DNA from: a virus
Length of the DNA: 63,566 nt
IMG/VR virus record: IMGVR_UViG_3300025832_000008
Span: 1 to 63,566 of that record
Strand: one strand, 5' to 3'
This document shows positions 13,177-22,480 of this stretch, in pieces. Position numbers and translations under genes: made by a program. The notes below the pieces were generated by a model. The model did no database searches. It had not been told where the DNA came from and worked only from the letters and a program-made list of their open reading frames with translations. Each line of letters begins with the position of its first letter. Position 1 is the stretch's first letter.

Positions 13177-14727
13177 ATGTCGATAGGGCTTGGTATAGGT
13201 AATTCTATTGGTGGTAAAGTAAGTGGATTTGGTGGAGGACCATCGGTTGACCCTGCTCAGGCTTACATCACAGCAGCAGGTATAACAGACCCAACAGAAC
13301 AAGCGGCTGTTATTCAACTTGTTTCTGACTTAAAAGGAACAGGAAGTACTACTAATAACACAGACGTATGGAGTGATTCATACACAATCTATCCATTATC
13401 ACCTACTTCATTAACTGCTGCGAAATACAATCTTAAAGACCCAACTCAAAACATTACTTGGAACAATGGTCCAACACACGCAACTACTGGAATAACGGGT
13501 AACGGTACTGATGCCTATGGAGATACAAATTGGAATCCTACAACTGAAGGTATTGATATTAATAATGCTGGTCTAACATATTCTGGTGAGTATTCGGATG
13601 GTGATTATGCATTAGGCGTATATAATTCGGTTAGATGGTTTGTAATAAGAAATTCAGCAAATAGAAAAATAGCGTACATTGGTGCTTCATCATCAGCGGC
13701 TAATCCTGTTGACCTTAATAGAAGCATAAGCACGGCAGTAAGAACCAGTGGAACACTGATAAAAATGTACACTAACGGGGCTGAGTCTTCCTTAAACTTG
13801 GCATCAAGTGGCGGTTCGGTTGTGCCAAACGCTAACTTTTTCTTATTAGGTTATAGTAACTCTGGAGCTTTATCAGCTCCGTTTGCTGGTGAGATGGACT
13901 TTGTGGCAATACACAAAGGATTAACGGCTAACCAAGCAAAAGATTTATCAGACGCAATAACAACTTATAACACAGCAGTAAGAACAGACCCTGATGCTAC
14001 TGCTTACATCACAGCAGCAGGTATAACAGACCCAACAGAGCAAGCGGCTGTTATTCAACTTGTTTCTGACTTAAAAGGAACAGGAAGTACAACTAATAAC
14101 ACAGATATATGGACAGGGCTAGATGCAATTTATCCAACATCCCCAACTTCCCTAGCTGCTGCGGAATACAATCTTAAAGACCCTGCTACTTACCAAATCA
14201 CTTGGTACAATTCTCCTACACATTCAAGTGCAGGAGTAGCTTTTGATGGCTTAGATCAGTATGGAGATACAGGATACGCTCCTACCGATGGACTACAAAA
14301 TGATCATTCTTTCGGAGCTAATTTTAGTGCATATTCTGGAGGTAATGGTACGTTAATAGGAGCAAGAACAATCTCACCTAATTATTATAACGCAATCACA
14401 CAATATAATAGTAGGATATATTACGGCTTGAATAACGCTAGTGGGACTTCGAGATCTGGGGGTATAACACCTGCGCACTATATAGTAAATAGAGATAGTT
14501 CTTTGGTAACTTTATTTAGAGATACGGCAGATATTGGGCGTGTAACAGCAGCCTCCACAGGACAAAGCACATATACTTATTTTCTAGCCGCACAAAATTA
14601 TAATGGCTCAGCAAGTTTCTTAGGATCAGGAACAATGAACTTCAGTCATATAGGAGCTTCGTTAACGGCTAACCAAGTAACCGATTTATATGACGCAATA
14701 ACAACTTATAACACAGCAGTACGATGA
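13177..14727 (+). CDS. Adhesin-like protein with two tandem lectin-like modules, 516 aa
   Basis: After a Gly-rich N-terminus (MSIGLGIGNSIGGKVSG) come two ~240-residue modules, each beginning YITAAGITDPTEQAAV and ending DAITTYNTAVR. Their bodies (~100-240 and ~345-505) are beta-rich and diverged, while the module starts are nearly identical in DNA (13264-13350 and 13990-14080). The same module occurs once in the 275-aa protein at 6690. Probable receptor-binding or virion-surface protein evolving by module duplication. Confidence 0.65.
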   Translation: MSIGLGIGNSIGGKVSGFGGGPSVDPAQAYITAAGITDPTEQAAVIQLVSDLKGTGSTTNNTDVWSDSYTIYPLSPTSLTAAKYNLKDPTQNITWNNGPTHATTGITGNGTDAYGDTNWNPTTEGIDINNAGLTYSGEYSDGDYALGVYNSVRWFVIRNSANRKIAYIGASSSAANPVDLNRSISTAVRTSGTLIKMYTNGAESSLNLASSGGSVVPNANFFLLGYSNSGALSAPFAGEMDFVAIHKGLTANQAKDLSDAITTYNTAVRTDPDATAYITAAGITDPTEQAAVIQLVSDLKGTGSTTNNTDIWTGLDAIYPTSPTSLAAAEYNLKDPATYQITWYNSPTHSSAGVAFDGLDQYGDTGYAPTDGLQNDHSFGANFSAYSGGNGTLIGARTISPNYYNAITQYNSRIYYGLNNASGTSRSGGITPAHYIVNRDSSLVTLFRDTADIGRVTAASTGQSTYTYFLAAQNYNGSASFLGSGTMNFSHIGASLTANQVTDLYDAITTYNTAVR

Positions 14728-14930
14728 CAGCTTTAATAATACCAGACGTTTCTCAATTTCCAATACTAAGTAGCATTGATGATTTCTATTGGAATCCCAC
14801 TAATAACACCGTTGGCGGTGTGTATTGGCTACAATTAGAAGCTCAAACCGATTTAGACAATGCAGCAATTGCATACACTATTGGAGAAATTGAAATTGTA
14901 GAACCAGTAGGTCCAATAATAGAAGATTAA
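14724..14930 (+). CDS. Small protein, 68 aa, follows the adhesin
   Basis: Overlaps the adhesin stop (ATGA). Contains FYWNPTNNTVGGVYWLQL and an acidic end (EPVGPIIED). Unrecognised; possibly an accessory or chaperone of the adjacent adhesin. Confidence 0.55.
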   Translation: MTALIIPDVSQFPILSSIDDFYWNPTNNTVGGVYWLQLEAQTDLDNAAIAYTIGEIEIVEPVGPIIED

Positions 14931-14931
14931 A

Positions 14932-15294
14932 ATGGAGATAATTGAAGGGATAGCTAAACTAATAGGTGAATACGGTTTACCTACAGTATCGTTAATAGCA
15001 CTTGTAGTATTAATATATAAAAAGTGGGATTACATTGTAACAACTCTTCAAGCAGCAGCTATAGTGAAAGAACAACAAAAAACAATAAGTGCGTTGAAAG
15101 AAACAATGGATTCTAATAACGCTAAACATGCTTTTCAAATAGATGAGTTAAACTCAAAGTTAGAGATAAATAATAAATTGATATTAGAGCAGTCTGTAAT
15201 TATTGCAACGCTCACGGCGCGTTTAGAGAGATATGAGGAAGTTATCACAAAGAAGATGGCCTCTAGCCCACGTAGACCTAAAAAGGCGTTGTAA
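14932..15294 (+). CDS. Candidate holin: one TM segment plus coiled coil, 120 aa
   Basis: Residues ~15-28 (LPTVSLIALVVLIY) form a transmembrane segment. Residues ~40-105 form a heptad-rich coiled coil with few prolines, and the end is basic (SPRRPKKAL). A small membrane protein in the late operon near the lysis genes fits a holin, but it could instead be an inner-membrane spanin subunit or scaffold. Confidence 0.5.
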   Translation: MEIIEGIAKLIGEYGLPTVSLIALVVLIYKKWDYIVTTLQAAAIVKEQQKTISALKETMDSNNAKHAFQIDELNSKLEINNKLILEQSVIIATLTARLERYEEVITKKMASSPRRPKKAL

Positions 15295-15331
15295 TACATA
15301 GTAGAATTTACAAAAATTAAAATTAAATATT

Positions 15332-15568
15332 ATGAAAATAGAAGAACAAGAATTAGAGAAAATTAAAAGTGATTTCAATAAAACAGAGCAAATGGCAATG
15401 CAGATTGCTTCTCTTGAATTACAGAAAACAAGATTAATGAAAGATTATGCTGAGGTTATTGAATCAGCAAATAAAACTAGAGCTGAGTTAGAGGAAAAAT
15501 ATGGTCCTATATCTATAGACATGTCTGATGGTTCATACACAAAACCAGTTGAAAATGGGACGGTCTAA
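15332..15568 (+). CDS. Small coiled-coil protein, 78 aa
   Basis: Residues 1-55 are a Glu/Lys/Leu-rich helix (EEQELEKIKSDFNKTEQMAM), then YGPISIDMSDGSY. Unrecognised. Overlaps the next gene by 14 bp. Confidence 0.65.
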   Translation: MKIEEQELEKIKSDFNKTEQMAMQIASLELQKTRLMKDYAEVIESANKTRAELEEKYGPISIDMSDGSYTKPVENGTV

Positions 15569-15791
15569 TACAGTTATAAGGAAAATAAGTATAGGTACTG
15601 AGTACAAGGATAATGCAATGCATTACTACGTAGGTCAGCCAGCTTGGGACAATCACATTGTACATACAATACAATTCATTGATGAAGATCAATCTCACAT
15701 TATATGGTTGGAAAAGTCAGGTGAGATAATGATGTGGAAGAAATTTAATAAAAATATGGCCATAGCGGTCGAATACGATTTAACATACTAA
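15555..15791 (+). CDS. Small protein, 78 aa
   Basis: I chose ATG 15555 (MGRSNTVIRK, after GAAA) over 15528. Beta-rich, with Trp/His residues (QPAWDNHIVHTIQF, IIWLEKSGEIMMWKKF). Unrecognised. The stop overlaps the next start (TAATG). Confidence 0.65.
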   Translation: MGRSNTVIRKISIGTEYKDNAMHYYVGQPAWDNHIVHTIQFIDEDQSHIIWLEKSGEIMMWKKFNKNMAIAVEYDLTY

Positions 15792-16390
15792 TGCATAGTC
15801 TTTACGATTTTATAGTAAAACCAGTAGACGATCATAGATATAATAATAAGAAAGAAATAGCTGGTGTACAGTTTGTTACAAATACAAGTCTTGAGTCATT
15901 TAAGAATGTTAATAGACAAGGTGTTGTAATAGCTGTTCCAAAAGCATTTGATACACCAATAAAACCAGGAGATATAGTCATAATACATCATAATGTATTT
16001 AGAAGATTCTACGACGTTAGGGGTAAAGAAAAGAATAGTAGAAGTTATATGTTTGATGGAATGTATGCGGTATCATTAGATCAAATCTATGCATATCAAC
16101 CATTGTCTACAACTGATTGGCAAACCTTTAATGATTATTGCTTTGTTCAACCTGTTAAATCAACAGATGAATCAAGTACTAGTAAAGAAAAGGAACTACA
16201 CGGTATACTTAGATATACTAATAAGAAATTGAATATCGAAAAAGGAGAAACAGTATGCTTCACCCCTGACTCTGAATTTGAGTTTGTGTTTAACGATATG
16301 CTTTTATATTGTATGAAATTAAATAATATTGTTTTGAGTTATGGAATCAGAGAAGGAGACGAAGAATATAATCCAAGCTGGACGAGATAA
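15791..16390 (+). CDS. Protein with two tandem GroES-like folds, 199 aa
   Basis: The first half starts YDFIVKPV and contains QGVVIAVPKAFDTPIKPGDIV and a closing strand DGMYAVSLDQIYAY. The second half restarts with DYCFVQPVK, has HGILRY...IEKGETVCF and a final LNNIVLSYG strand. Each half follows the order of GroES (first strand, loop, GD turn, last strand), as in the 86-aa protein at 9163. It may be a second co-chaperonin or a fold-sharing virion protein. The gene precedes the terminase genes and overlaps the next gene by 50 bp. Remote similarity only. Confidence 0.5.
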   Translation: MHSLYDFIVKPVDDHRYNNKKEIAGVQFVTNTSLESFKNVNRQGVVIAVPKAFDTPIKPGDIVIIHHNVFRRFYDVRGKEKNSRSYMFDGMYAVSLDQIYAYQPLSTTDWQTFNDYCFVQPVKSTDESSTSKEKELHGILRYTNKKLNIEKGETVCFTPDSEFEFVFNDMLLYCMKLNNIVLSYGIREGDEEYNPSWTR

Positions 16391-16715
16391 GTCTAAGGAA
16401 ACTAGGATAAGAATAATAAGCGCTGGCAGAGCAGCTGTGAACGAGTTAATTAAAGTTGCTGAAGAACCAATACTTGGTGCTAAGGGAACAATGATTGTTG
16501 ACGGTGAAGATATACCAATGAATAGTGAAGAACTCTCTGCTGATAAACTAAAGAATGCTGCTGCAACTAAGAAGCTATCAATATTTGATGCATTCGAAAT
16601 ACTTAAGAGAATAGAGGAAGAAGAAGAACTACTTAGCGACGATCCAAAAACTAAAGAAGAAGAAAAAACATCTTCATTTGGTGGTTTTGCAGAAAAGCAC
16701 GCTAAGAAAAAGTAA
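16341..16715 (+). CDS. Candidate small terminase subunit, 124 aa
   Basis: Helical, charged protein (ETKNIIQAGRDKSKETRIRI...AFEILKRIEEEEELL) ending in a basic KHAKKK tail. It sits directly upstream of terL with overlapping stop/start, the usual place for terS. No DNA-binding motif is clear, so the assignment rests on position and size. Confidence 0.5.
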   Translation: MESEKETKNIIQAGRDKSKETRIRIISAGRAAVNELIKVAEEPILGAKGTMIVDGEDIPMNSEELSADKLKNAAATKKLSIFDAFEILKRIEEEEELLSDDPKTKEEEKTSSFGGFAEKHAKKK

Positions 16716-18940
16716 TGTACGAGCAGACATTATATAAAGTAATCACGCCATTAAAAAAGGCTAAGATTGATAGAAACAACCGTTATAAGAAATGGGAGTA
16801 TGGTTACAATGCTGAATTTGATATTGTCATAATAAGCAAGACCGGTGAGATAGACGAGATACTTGATATACAAGGTTTAAAAATTGCTCTACCAAAAGCT
16901 CCTAAGAAAGTAATAGCTAGGTCTTCAATTAATAAAGAACAGTATTGGGAGAGACTAGAAAAGCCAAAGGAATTAGATAAGATAAAAAGCATATTTGACT
17001 GGAGAAGAACACCAGACACGTTTAAAGCAAAGTATCATGAATACATTGATATAGAGTTTGAAAGAAGAGAAGATGGTTTCTGGTTTAAGAATAATGGATT
17101 AGATACATACGTAACAGGTTCTCACTACATGTACTTACAGTGGGCAAAGATCGATGTTGGTGAAGCTCAATTTAGAGAGTCAAATAGATTGTTCTTTATT
17201 TTCTGGGAGGCATGTAAAGCAGATCATAGATCATATGGAATTTGCTACTTAAAGAATAGACGTTCTGGTTTTTCATTTATGGGATCAAGTGAAACTGTTA
17301 ACTTAGCTACTACTTCAAGTGATAAGAGATTTGGTATCCTTTCTAAAACTGGACCAGATGCTAAAAAGCTTTTCACGGATAAAGTTGTACCAATATCAAT
17401 TAATTATCCATTCTTTTTCTCACCTATCCAAGATGGTATGGATAGACCAAAAACAGAACTAGCTTATAGAGTACCAGCATCTAAGTTAACTAGGAAGAAG
17501 ATTGATTCAGAAGATGAACTAGAGGACTTAGAAGGATTAGATACAAGTATTGACTGGAAGAATACATCAGACAACTCTTATGATGGTGAGAAGTTAATGA
17601 TGCTTCTACATGATGAATCTGGAAAATGGGAAAGACCTGAAAATATTTTAAACAATTGGCGTGTTACTAAAACGTGCCTTAGATTAGGTAGTAGAATTAT
17701 TGGCAAGTGTATGATGGGTTCAACATCAAACTCTTTAGACAAAGGTGGTAGCAACTTTAAAACGCTTTATTACCAGTCAGATGTAAACGATAGAAACAAG
17801 AACGGTCAAACTAAATCTGGTTTATATAGTTTATTTATACCTATGGAATGGAACTATGAAGGTTACATTGATAGGTATGGTATGCCAGTATTTGATACAC
17901 CAGATGAACCAATAGATGGTTTTTATGGTGAAAAAATAAGCATGGGTGTTATAGAGTTCTGGGAGAATGAAGCAGAAGGTTTAAGAGATAATCAAGATTC
18001 ATTAAACGAACACTACAGACAATTCCCAAGAACTGAGGAACATGCATTTAGGGATGAGGCAAAGAGCTCACTATATAATCTACAAAGACTGTATGAGCAA
18101 ATAGATTATAATCAAGATCTAGAAGCTCACGGTACATTAACTAGAGGCAGTTTCAGTTGGGAGAATGGCATAGAAGACACTAGGGTAATATTTGCACCAA
18201 ATAAAAATGGTAGGTTTTTAATATCATGGACACCACCACCTGAGCTTCAAAATAGGATTATAATTAAGAATGGTATTAAGTATCCTGGAAATGAACATGT
18301 AGGTGCTTTTGGATGTGACCCTTATGATATATCTGGAACAGTTGATGGTAGAGGATCTAAAGGTTCACTGCATGGTAAGACTAAGTTCTCGATGGAAGAC
18401 GCACCACCTGAGCATTTCTTTTTAGAGTATATAGCTAGACCACAGACTGCTGAGATGTTCTTTGAAGATGTTTTAATGGCTATAGTGTTTTATGGTATGC
18501 CTATCTTAGCAGAAAATAATAAGCCTAGATTATTATACCATATAAAAAGAAGAGGTTATAGAGGATTTTCTATGAATCGCCCAGATAAGAGTTATAATAA
18601 GTTATCTATAACCGAGAGAGAGATTGGTGGTATACCAAATACAAGTCAAGATATTAAGCAAGCTCATGCTGCTGCTATTGAAACTTATATTGATAACTGC
18701 GTTGGTTTAATAGGTGAAGGAGAGTATGGAGATATGTACTTTAATAAAACTTTAAATGAGTGGGTTAAGTTTGATATGAATAATAGAACTAAATTTGACG
18801 CTGCTATTAGTTCTGGACTAGCTATCATGGCTTGTAATAAGAATCTATATGCGCCGGCAAATAAAATAGTTAGACAGAATATAAGTTTAGGCTTTAAAAA
18901 ATATGATAATACTGGTACTGAATCTAAGATCATACACTAA
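16715..18940 (+). CDS. terL: Terminase large subunit, 741 aa
   Basis: DNA-packaging ATPase/nuclease. A region around residue 180 (KNRRSGFSFMGSSE) fits the Walker A position but has GFS instead of GKS/T. Walker B is MMLLHDESGK at ~295, with adjacent Asp-Glu. The RNase-H-like nuclease domain begins about 525 (GAFGCDPYDISGT). The length is typical of terminases of Bacteroidota podoviruses and crAss-like phages. Located upstream of portal, scaffold and capsid genes as expected. Confidence 0.88.
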   Translation: MYEQTLYKVITPLKKAKIDRNNRYKKWEYGYNAEFDIVIISKTGEIDEILDIQGLKIALPKAPKKVIARSSINKEQYWERLEKPKELDKIKSIFDWRRTPDTFKAKYHEYIDIEFERREDGFWFKNNGLDTYVTGSHYMYLQWAKIDVGEAQFRESNRLFFIFWEACKADHRSYGICYLKNRRSGFSFMGSSETVNLATTSSDKRFGILSKTGPDAKKLFTDKVVPISINYPFFFSPIQDGMDRPKTELAYRVPASKLTRKKIDSEDELEDLEGLDTSIDWKNTSDNSYDGEKLMMLLHDESGKWERPENILNNWRVTKTCLRLGSRIIGKCMMGSTSNSLDKGGSNFKTLYYQSDVNDRNKNGQTKSGLYSLFIPMEWNYEGYIDRYGMPVFDTPDEPIDGFYGEKISMGVIEFWENEAEGLRDNQDSLNEHYRQFPRTEEHAFRDEAKSSLYNLQRLYEQIDYNQDLEAHGTLTRGSFSWENGIEDTRVIFAPNKNGRFLISWTPPPELQNRIIIKNGIKYPGNEHVGAFGCDPYDISGTVDGRGSKGSLHGKTKFSMEDAPPEHFFLEYIARPQTAEMFFEDVLMAIVFYGMPILAENNKPRLLYHIKRRGYRGFSMNRPDKSYNKLSITEREIGGIPNTSQDIKQAHAAAIETYIDNCVGLIGEGEYGDMYFNKTLNEWVKFDMNNRTKFDAAISSGLAIMACNKNLYAPANKIVRQNISLGFKKYDNTGTESKIIH

Positions 18941-18949
18941 AATAGGATA

Positions 18950-21358
18950 ATGAAGAAAATAAATACAAACCCAAATACCGCATTCCCTGACCAAGTAGTT
19001 AGTGACCAGGAGAAAGCGTCTATTGAATATGGCTACCAAGTTGGAAGAGCTATAGAGGGTGAATGGTTTGGAACTGGTAGAACCCAGAATAGATTTATGT
19101 CTAATTGGAATAGTTTCCATAATTTAAGATTATACGCTAGAGGAGAACAACCAATGCAAAAGATTAAAGATGAATTATCTATAAATGGTGATTTATCTTA
19201 TTTAAATTTAAGTTGGAAGCCAGTTCCGGTTATATCTAAATTTGTTGACATTGTTGTAAATGGTATATCAGAAAAGTCATATGAAGTAAAAGCTTTCTCT
19301 CAAGATCCAGAATCAATAAAGAAAAGAACTAAGTACGCAGAGAACTTAATGCGTGATATGGCTGTAAAGGAAGAATTAGAATTTATACGCAATGCAACTG
19401 GTATGAATCTATTTAATTCTCCTTCTAATATAGATATTCCAGAAACAAAAGATGAGGTTGAATTGCATATGCAATTAGAATATAAACCATCTATAGAGAT
19501 AGCTGAAGAGGAGTTAATATCTAATACGTTTGAAAGAAACAGATATGATTTAACAAGAAGAAGAATAAACTACGATTTGGTTGTGTTAGGTATTGGCGCA
19601 GCTAAAACTGGTTGGAATAGATCTAATGGTATAACAACTGAATATTGTGATCCAGCTAAAATGGTTTGGTCATATACAGAAGATCCTAATTTCTTAGATT
19701 TATATTATGTTGGTGAAGTTAAGTTATTATACTTATCTGAAATAAAGAAATTATTTCCACACTTAACCGACAATGACTTAACAGAGATACAACAGTATCA
19801 AGGAAACAACCAGTATTTACAAAATTGGCAAGAGTACAATAGTGATACAATTGCTATTTTATTCTTTGAATACAAGACATATACAAACCAAGTTTTTAAA
19901 TTAAAAGTTGGTGGTAATGGTTTAGAAAAAGCATTAGAAAAAGACGATAGTTTTAATCCGCCAGAAAACGATACGTTTAAGAGAGTTTCTCGATCAATAG
20001 AGACATTGTATACAGGCGCTAAGATTGTTGGTTATGAGAAAATGCTAGAGTGGAAACTAGCAAGTAATATGACTAGACCAAAATCTGATACAACTAAGGT
20101 TAATATGAATTATGCCATATGTGCACCTAGAATGTACAAAGGAAGTATAGATTCAACGGTTAAGAGAGTAACTGGATTTGCTGACATGATTGATATTACA
20201 AATATCAAGATGCAACAAGTTTTATCTAAGTTAGTTCCTGATGGTGTTTTCCTTGATGTAGATGGATTAGCTGAGGTTGATCTAGGTAATGGTACAATAT
20301 ACAACCCAGCAGAAGCATTAAACATGTACTTCCAAACAGGTAGTATATTAGGTAGATCATTAACGCAAGAAGGTGACATGAATAGAGGTAAAGTTCCTAT
20401 TCAAGAGTTAAATTCTTCAAGCGGGCAGGCAAAGATACAGTCATTAATAGGTACATATCAATATTACTTACAAATGATTAGAGATGCTACAGGACTAAAT
20501 GAAGCTCGAGACGGTAGTCAACCAGCTGAAGATATGCTCGTAGGATTACAGAAGTTAGCCGCTAACGCATCTAATGTTGCAACGCGACACATATTACAGG
20601 CTAGTTTATTTGTAACCGTTAAACTGGCTGAGAACATCTCTCTTAGAATATCTGATTCAATAGAGTATCAATTAACTAACATGTCGTTACAAAAGGCTAT
20701 CAGTGCTTACAATGTAGGTACACTTAACGAGGTTAAAAATTTACACCTATACGATTTTGGTATATATTTGCGCTTAGAACCAGAGGAAGAAGATAAGGCA
20801 CAACTTGAAAAAGATATGCAGATAGCTTTGCAAGCTGGTGGTATTGATTTAGAAGACACTATAGATATTAGAGAGATAAAGAATATCAAGTTAGCTAATA
20901 GAGCTTTAAAGCAAAAAAGAAAGAAAAGAATAGAAAGAGAGAGAGAGCAGCAACAGAGTACGATTAAGTTAACGGCTGAAGAAAATGCTAAAGCATCTGA
21001 GAGAGCAGCTATGGCTGAACTTCAAAAGCAACAAGCTATAACAGCGGAAAAGATTGCTATTGAAACAGCAGCGTCGGGGCTTAGAATAAAAGAGATGTAC
21101 GAACAAGCTAATGTTAAGAAAGAATTGATGGGTATAGAGTTTAATTATAACCTTCAATTAAAGAATGGTGAAATTAAATCTAAAACTGAAGCAGATAGAA
21201 TTAAAGAAGATAGAAAAGATGGAAGAACAAAAATCCAAGCTACTCAACAGAGTGAGCTTATTGATCAAAGAAAAAATAACTCTTTACCGAAAAACTTTGA
21301 ATCAAGCGGTAATGATACTTTGGGAGGGTTTGGGTTAGAAGCTTTCGGACCTAAGTAG
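18950..21358 (+). CDS. Portal protein, 802 aa
   Basis: Large portal of the P22/crAss size class. It has Trp/Asn-rich N-terminal residues (FMSNWNSFHNLRLYARGEQP), a central wing/stem with MIRDATGLNEARDGSQPAED (~520) and LQASLFVTVKLAENI, and a long Glu/Lys/Gln coiled coil at 630-760. It lies between terL and the scaffold. It should form the dodecameric vertex ring for DNA entry. The C-terminal coiled coil could form an internal barrel, an inference from the family. Confidence 0.85.
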   Translation: MKKINTNPNTAFPDQVVSDQEKASIEYGYQVGRAIEGEWFGTGRTQNRFMSNWNSFHNLRLYARGEQPMQKIKDELSINGDLSYLNLSWKPVPVISKFVDIVVNGISEKSYEVKAFSQDPESIKKRTKYAENLMRDMAVKEELEFIRNATGMNLFNSPSNIDIPETKDEVELHMQLEYKPSIEIAEEELISNTFERNRYDLTRRRINYDLVVLGIGAAKTGWNRSNGITTEYCDPAKMVWSYTEDPNFLDLYYVGEVKLLYLSEIKKLFPHLTDNDLTEIQQYQGNNQYLQNWQEYNSDTIAILFFEYKTYTNQVFKLKVGGNGLEKALEKDDSFNPPENDTFKRVSRSIETLYTGAKIVGYEKMLEWKLASNMTRPKSDTTKVNMNYAICAPRMYKGSIDSTVKRVTGFADMIDITNIKMQQVLSKLVPDGVFLDVDGLAEVDLGNGTIYNPAEALNMYFQTGSILGRSLTQEGDMNRGKVPIQELNSSSGQAKIQSLIGTYQYYLQMIRDATGLNEARDGSQPAEDMLVGLQKLAANASNVATRHILQASLFVTVKLAENISLRISDSIEYQLTNMSLQKAISAYNVGTLNEVKNLHLYDFGIYLRLEPEEEDKAQLEKDMQIALQAGGIDLEDTIDIREIKNIKLANRALKQKRKKRIEREREQQQSTIKLTAEENAKASERAAMAELQKQQAITAEKIAIETAASGLRIKEMYEQANVKKELMGIEFNYNLQLKNGEIKSKTEADRIKEDRKDGRTKIQATQQSELIDQRKNNSLPKNFESSGNDTLGGFGLEAFGPK

Positions 21359-21390
21359 AATTTTTTTAACTAATTATATATTATATTATT

Positions 21391-22461
21391 ATGAGCGACA
21401 TTAAACTAGACCTTACTAAATTTCAAGAAAAAGAGGTTGATGACGATGGTAAGGTTATTGACAAACCTGTAATACCTGTAGAAGAACTAAGTGAACAACC
21501 AGTTGATGAAACAGTTGACGAAACGGTTGATAAAACAGTTGATGAACCAATCATGGTTGAGGTAACTGACGATTTAGTAGATACGCCAGTCGAAGAAACA
21601 ATTGATGAACCAGTTGATGAACCAATTGACGAGCATATTGAAAAAGAACATCTACCAGAGGGAGTAGACAGCTTAGTAAAATTTATAAAGGATACAGGTG
21701 GAACAGTGGAGGACTACGTTAGATTAAACGCAGACTACACTAACATTGATGAAAATACTCTTTTAAAGGAGTATTATAAAAAGACTAGATCACATCTTGA
21801 TAATGATGAGGTCGATTTCTTAATTGAAGAGAATTTTTCATACGACGAAGATTTAGATGAGTCTCGTGATATTAAGAAAAAGAAATTAGCGAAGAAAGAA
21901 GAGATTGCGAAAGCTCGAAAATTTCTAGATACTTTAAAAACGGAGTATTATAAGGAGATTAAAACGAGGCCAACAGTCACTAACGAGCAGAAAAAAGCCG
22001 TTGAATTCTTTGATCGCTATAGTAAGAACGAAGAGCAGAGGCTTAAAGACAATAAAAGTTTCTCAGAGCGTACCAAGAAAATGTTCACTGAAGATTTCAA
22101 AGGTTTTGATTTCGATTTAGGTGAAAAGAAATTTAGGTACGGTATCAAAGAGCCACAAAAAGTCGCAGAGAACCAATCTGAAATTAACAACGTGTTAAGA
22201 AAGTTTCTTGACAAAGACGGAAAAGTTAATGACATGAAAGGTTATCACAAAGCCTTGTATGCAGCAACAAACGCTGATACTATTGCTAACCACTTTTACG
22301 AACAGGGTAAGGCTGATGCTATTAAGGATGTTGCAAAGAAATCAAAAAACATTCAAGATGGACAAAGGAACTCACCTGAGAGTTTAACGGTTGGTGGTTT
22401 TAAAGTAAAGGTTGTTGATGGTGTAGACAGCTCTAAATTGAAAATTAAAACACGTATTTAA
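21391..22461 (+). CDS. Probable scaffolding protein, 356 aa
   Basis: Directly precedes the capsid gene. The first ~90 residues hold short acidic repeats of the type (P/T)VDE and PIDE. Residues 90-340 are charged and helical, and the end is basic (KVVDGVDSSKLKIKTRI). An acidic, helical, low-complexity protein with a basic C-terminus before the MCP is typical of scaffolds that bind capsid through the C-terminus. Confidence 0.78.
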   Translation: MSDIKLDLTKFQEKEVDDDGKVIDKPVIPVEELSEQPVDETVDETVDKTVDEPIMVEVTDDLVDTPVEETIDEPVDEPIDEHIEKEHLPEGVDSLVKFIKDTGGTVEDYVRLNADYTNIDENTLLKEYYKKTRSHLDNDEVDFLIEENFSYDEDLDESRDIKKKKLAKKEEIAKARKFLDTLKTEYYKEIKTRPTVTNEQKKAVEFFDRYSKNEEQRLKDNKSFSERTKKMFTEDFKGFDFDLGEKKFRYGIKEPQKVAENQSEINNVLRKFLDKDGKVNDMKGYHKALYAATNADTIANHFYEQGKADAIKDVAKKSKNIQDGQRNSPESLTVGGFKVKVVDGVDSSKLKIKTRI

Positions 22462-22480
22462 CGCATAAAAAACAAAAATT

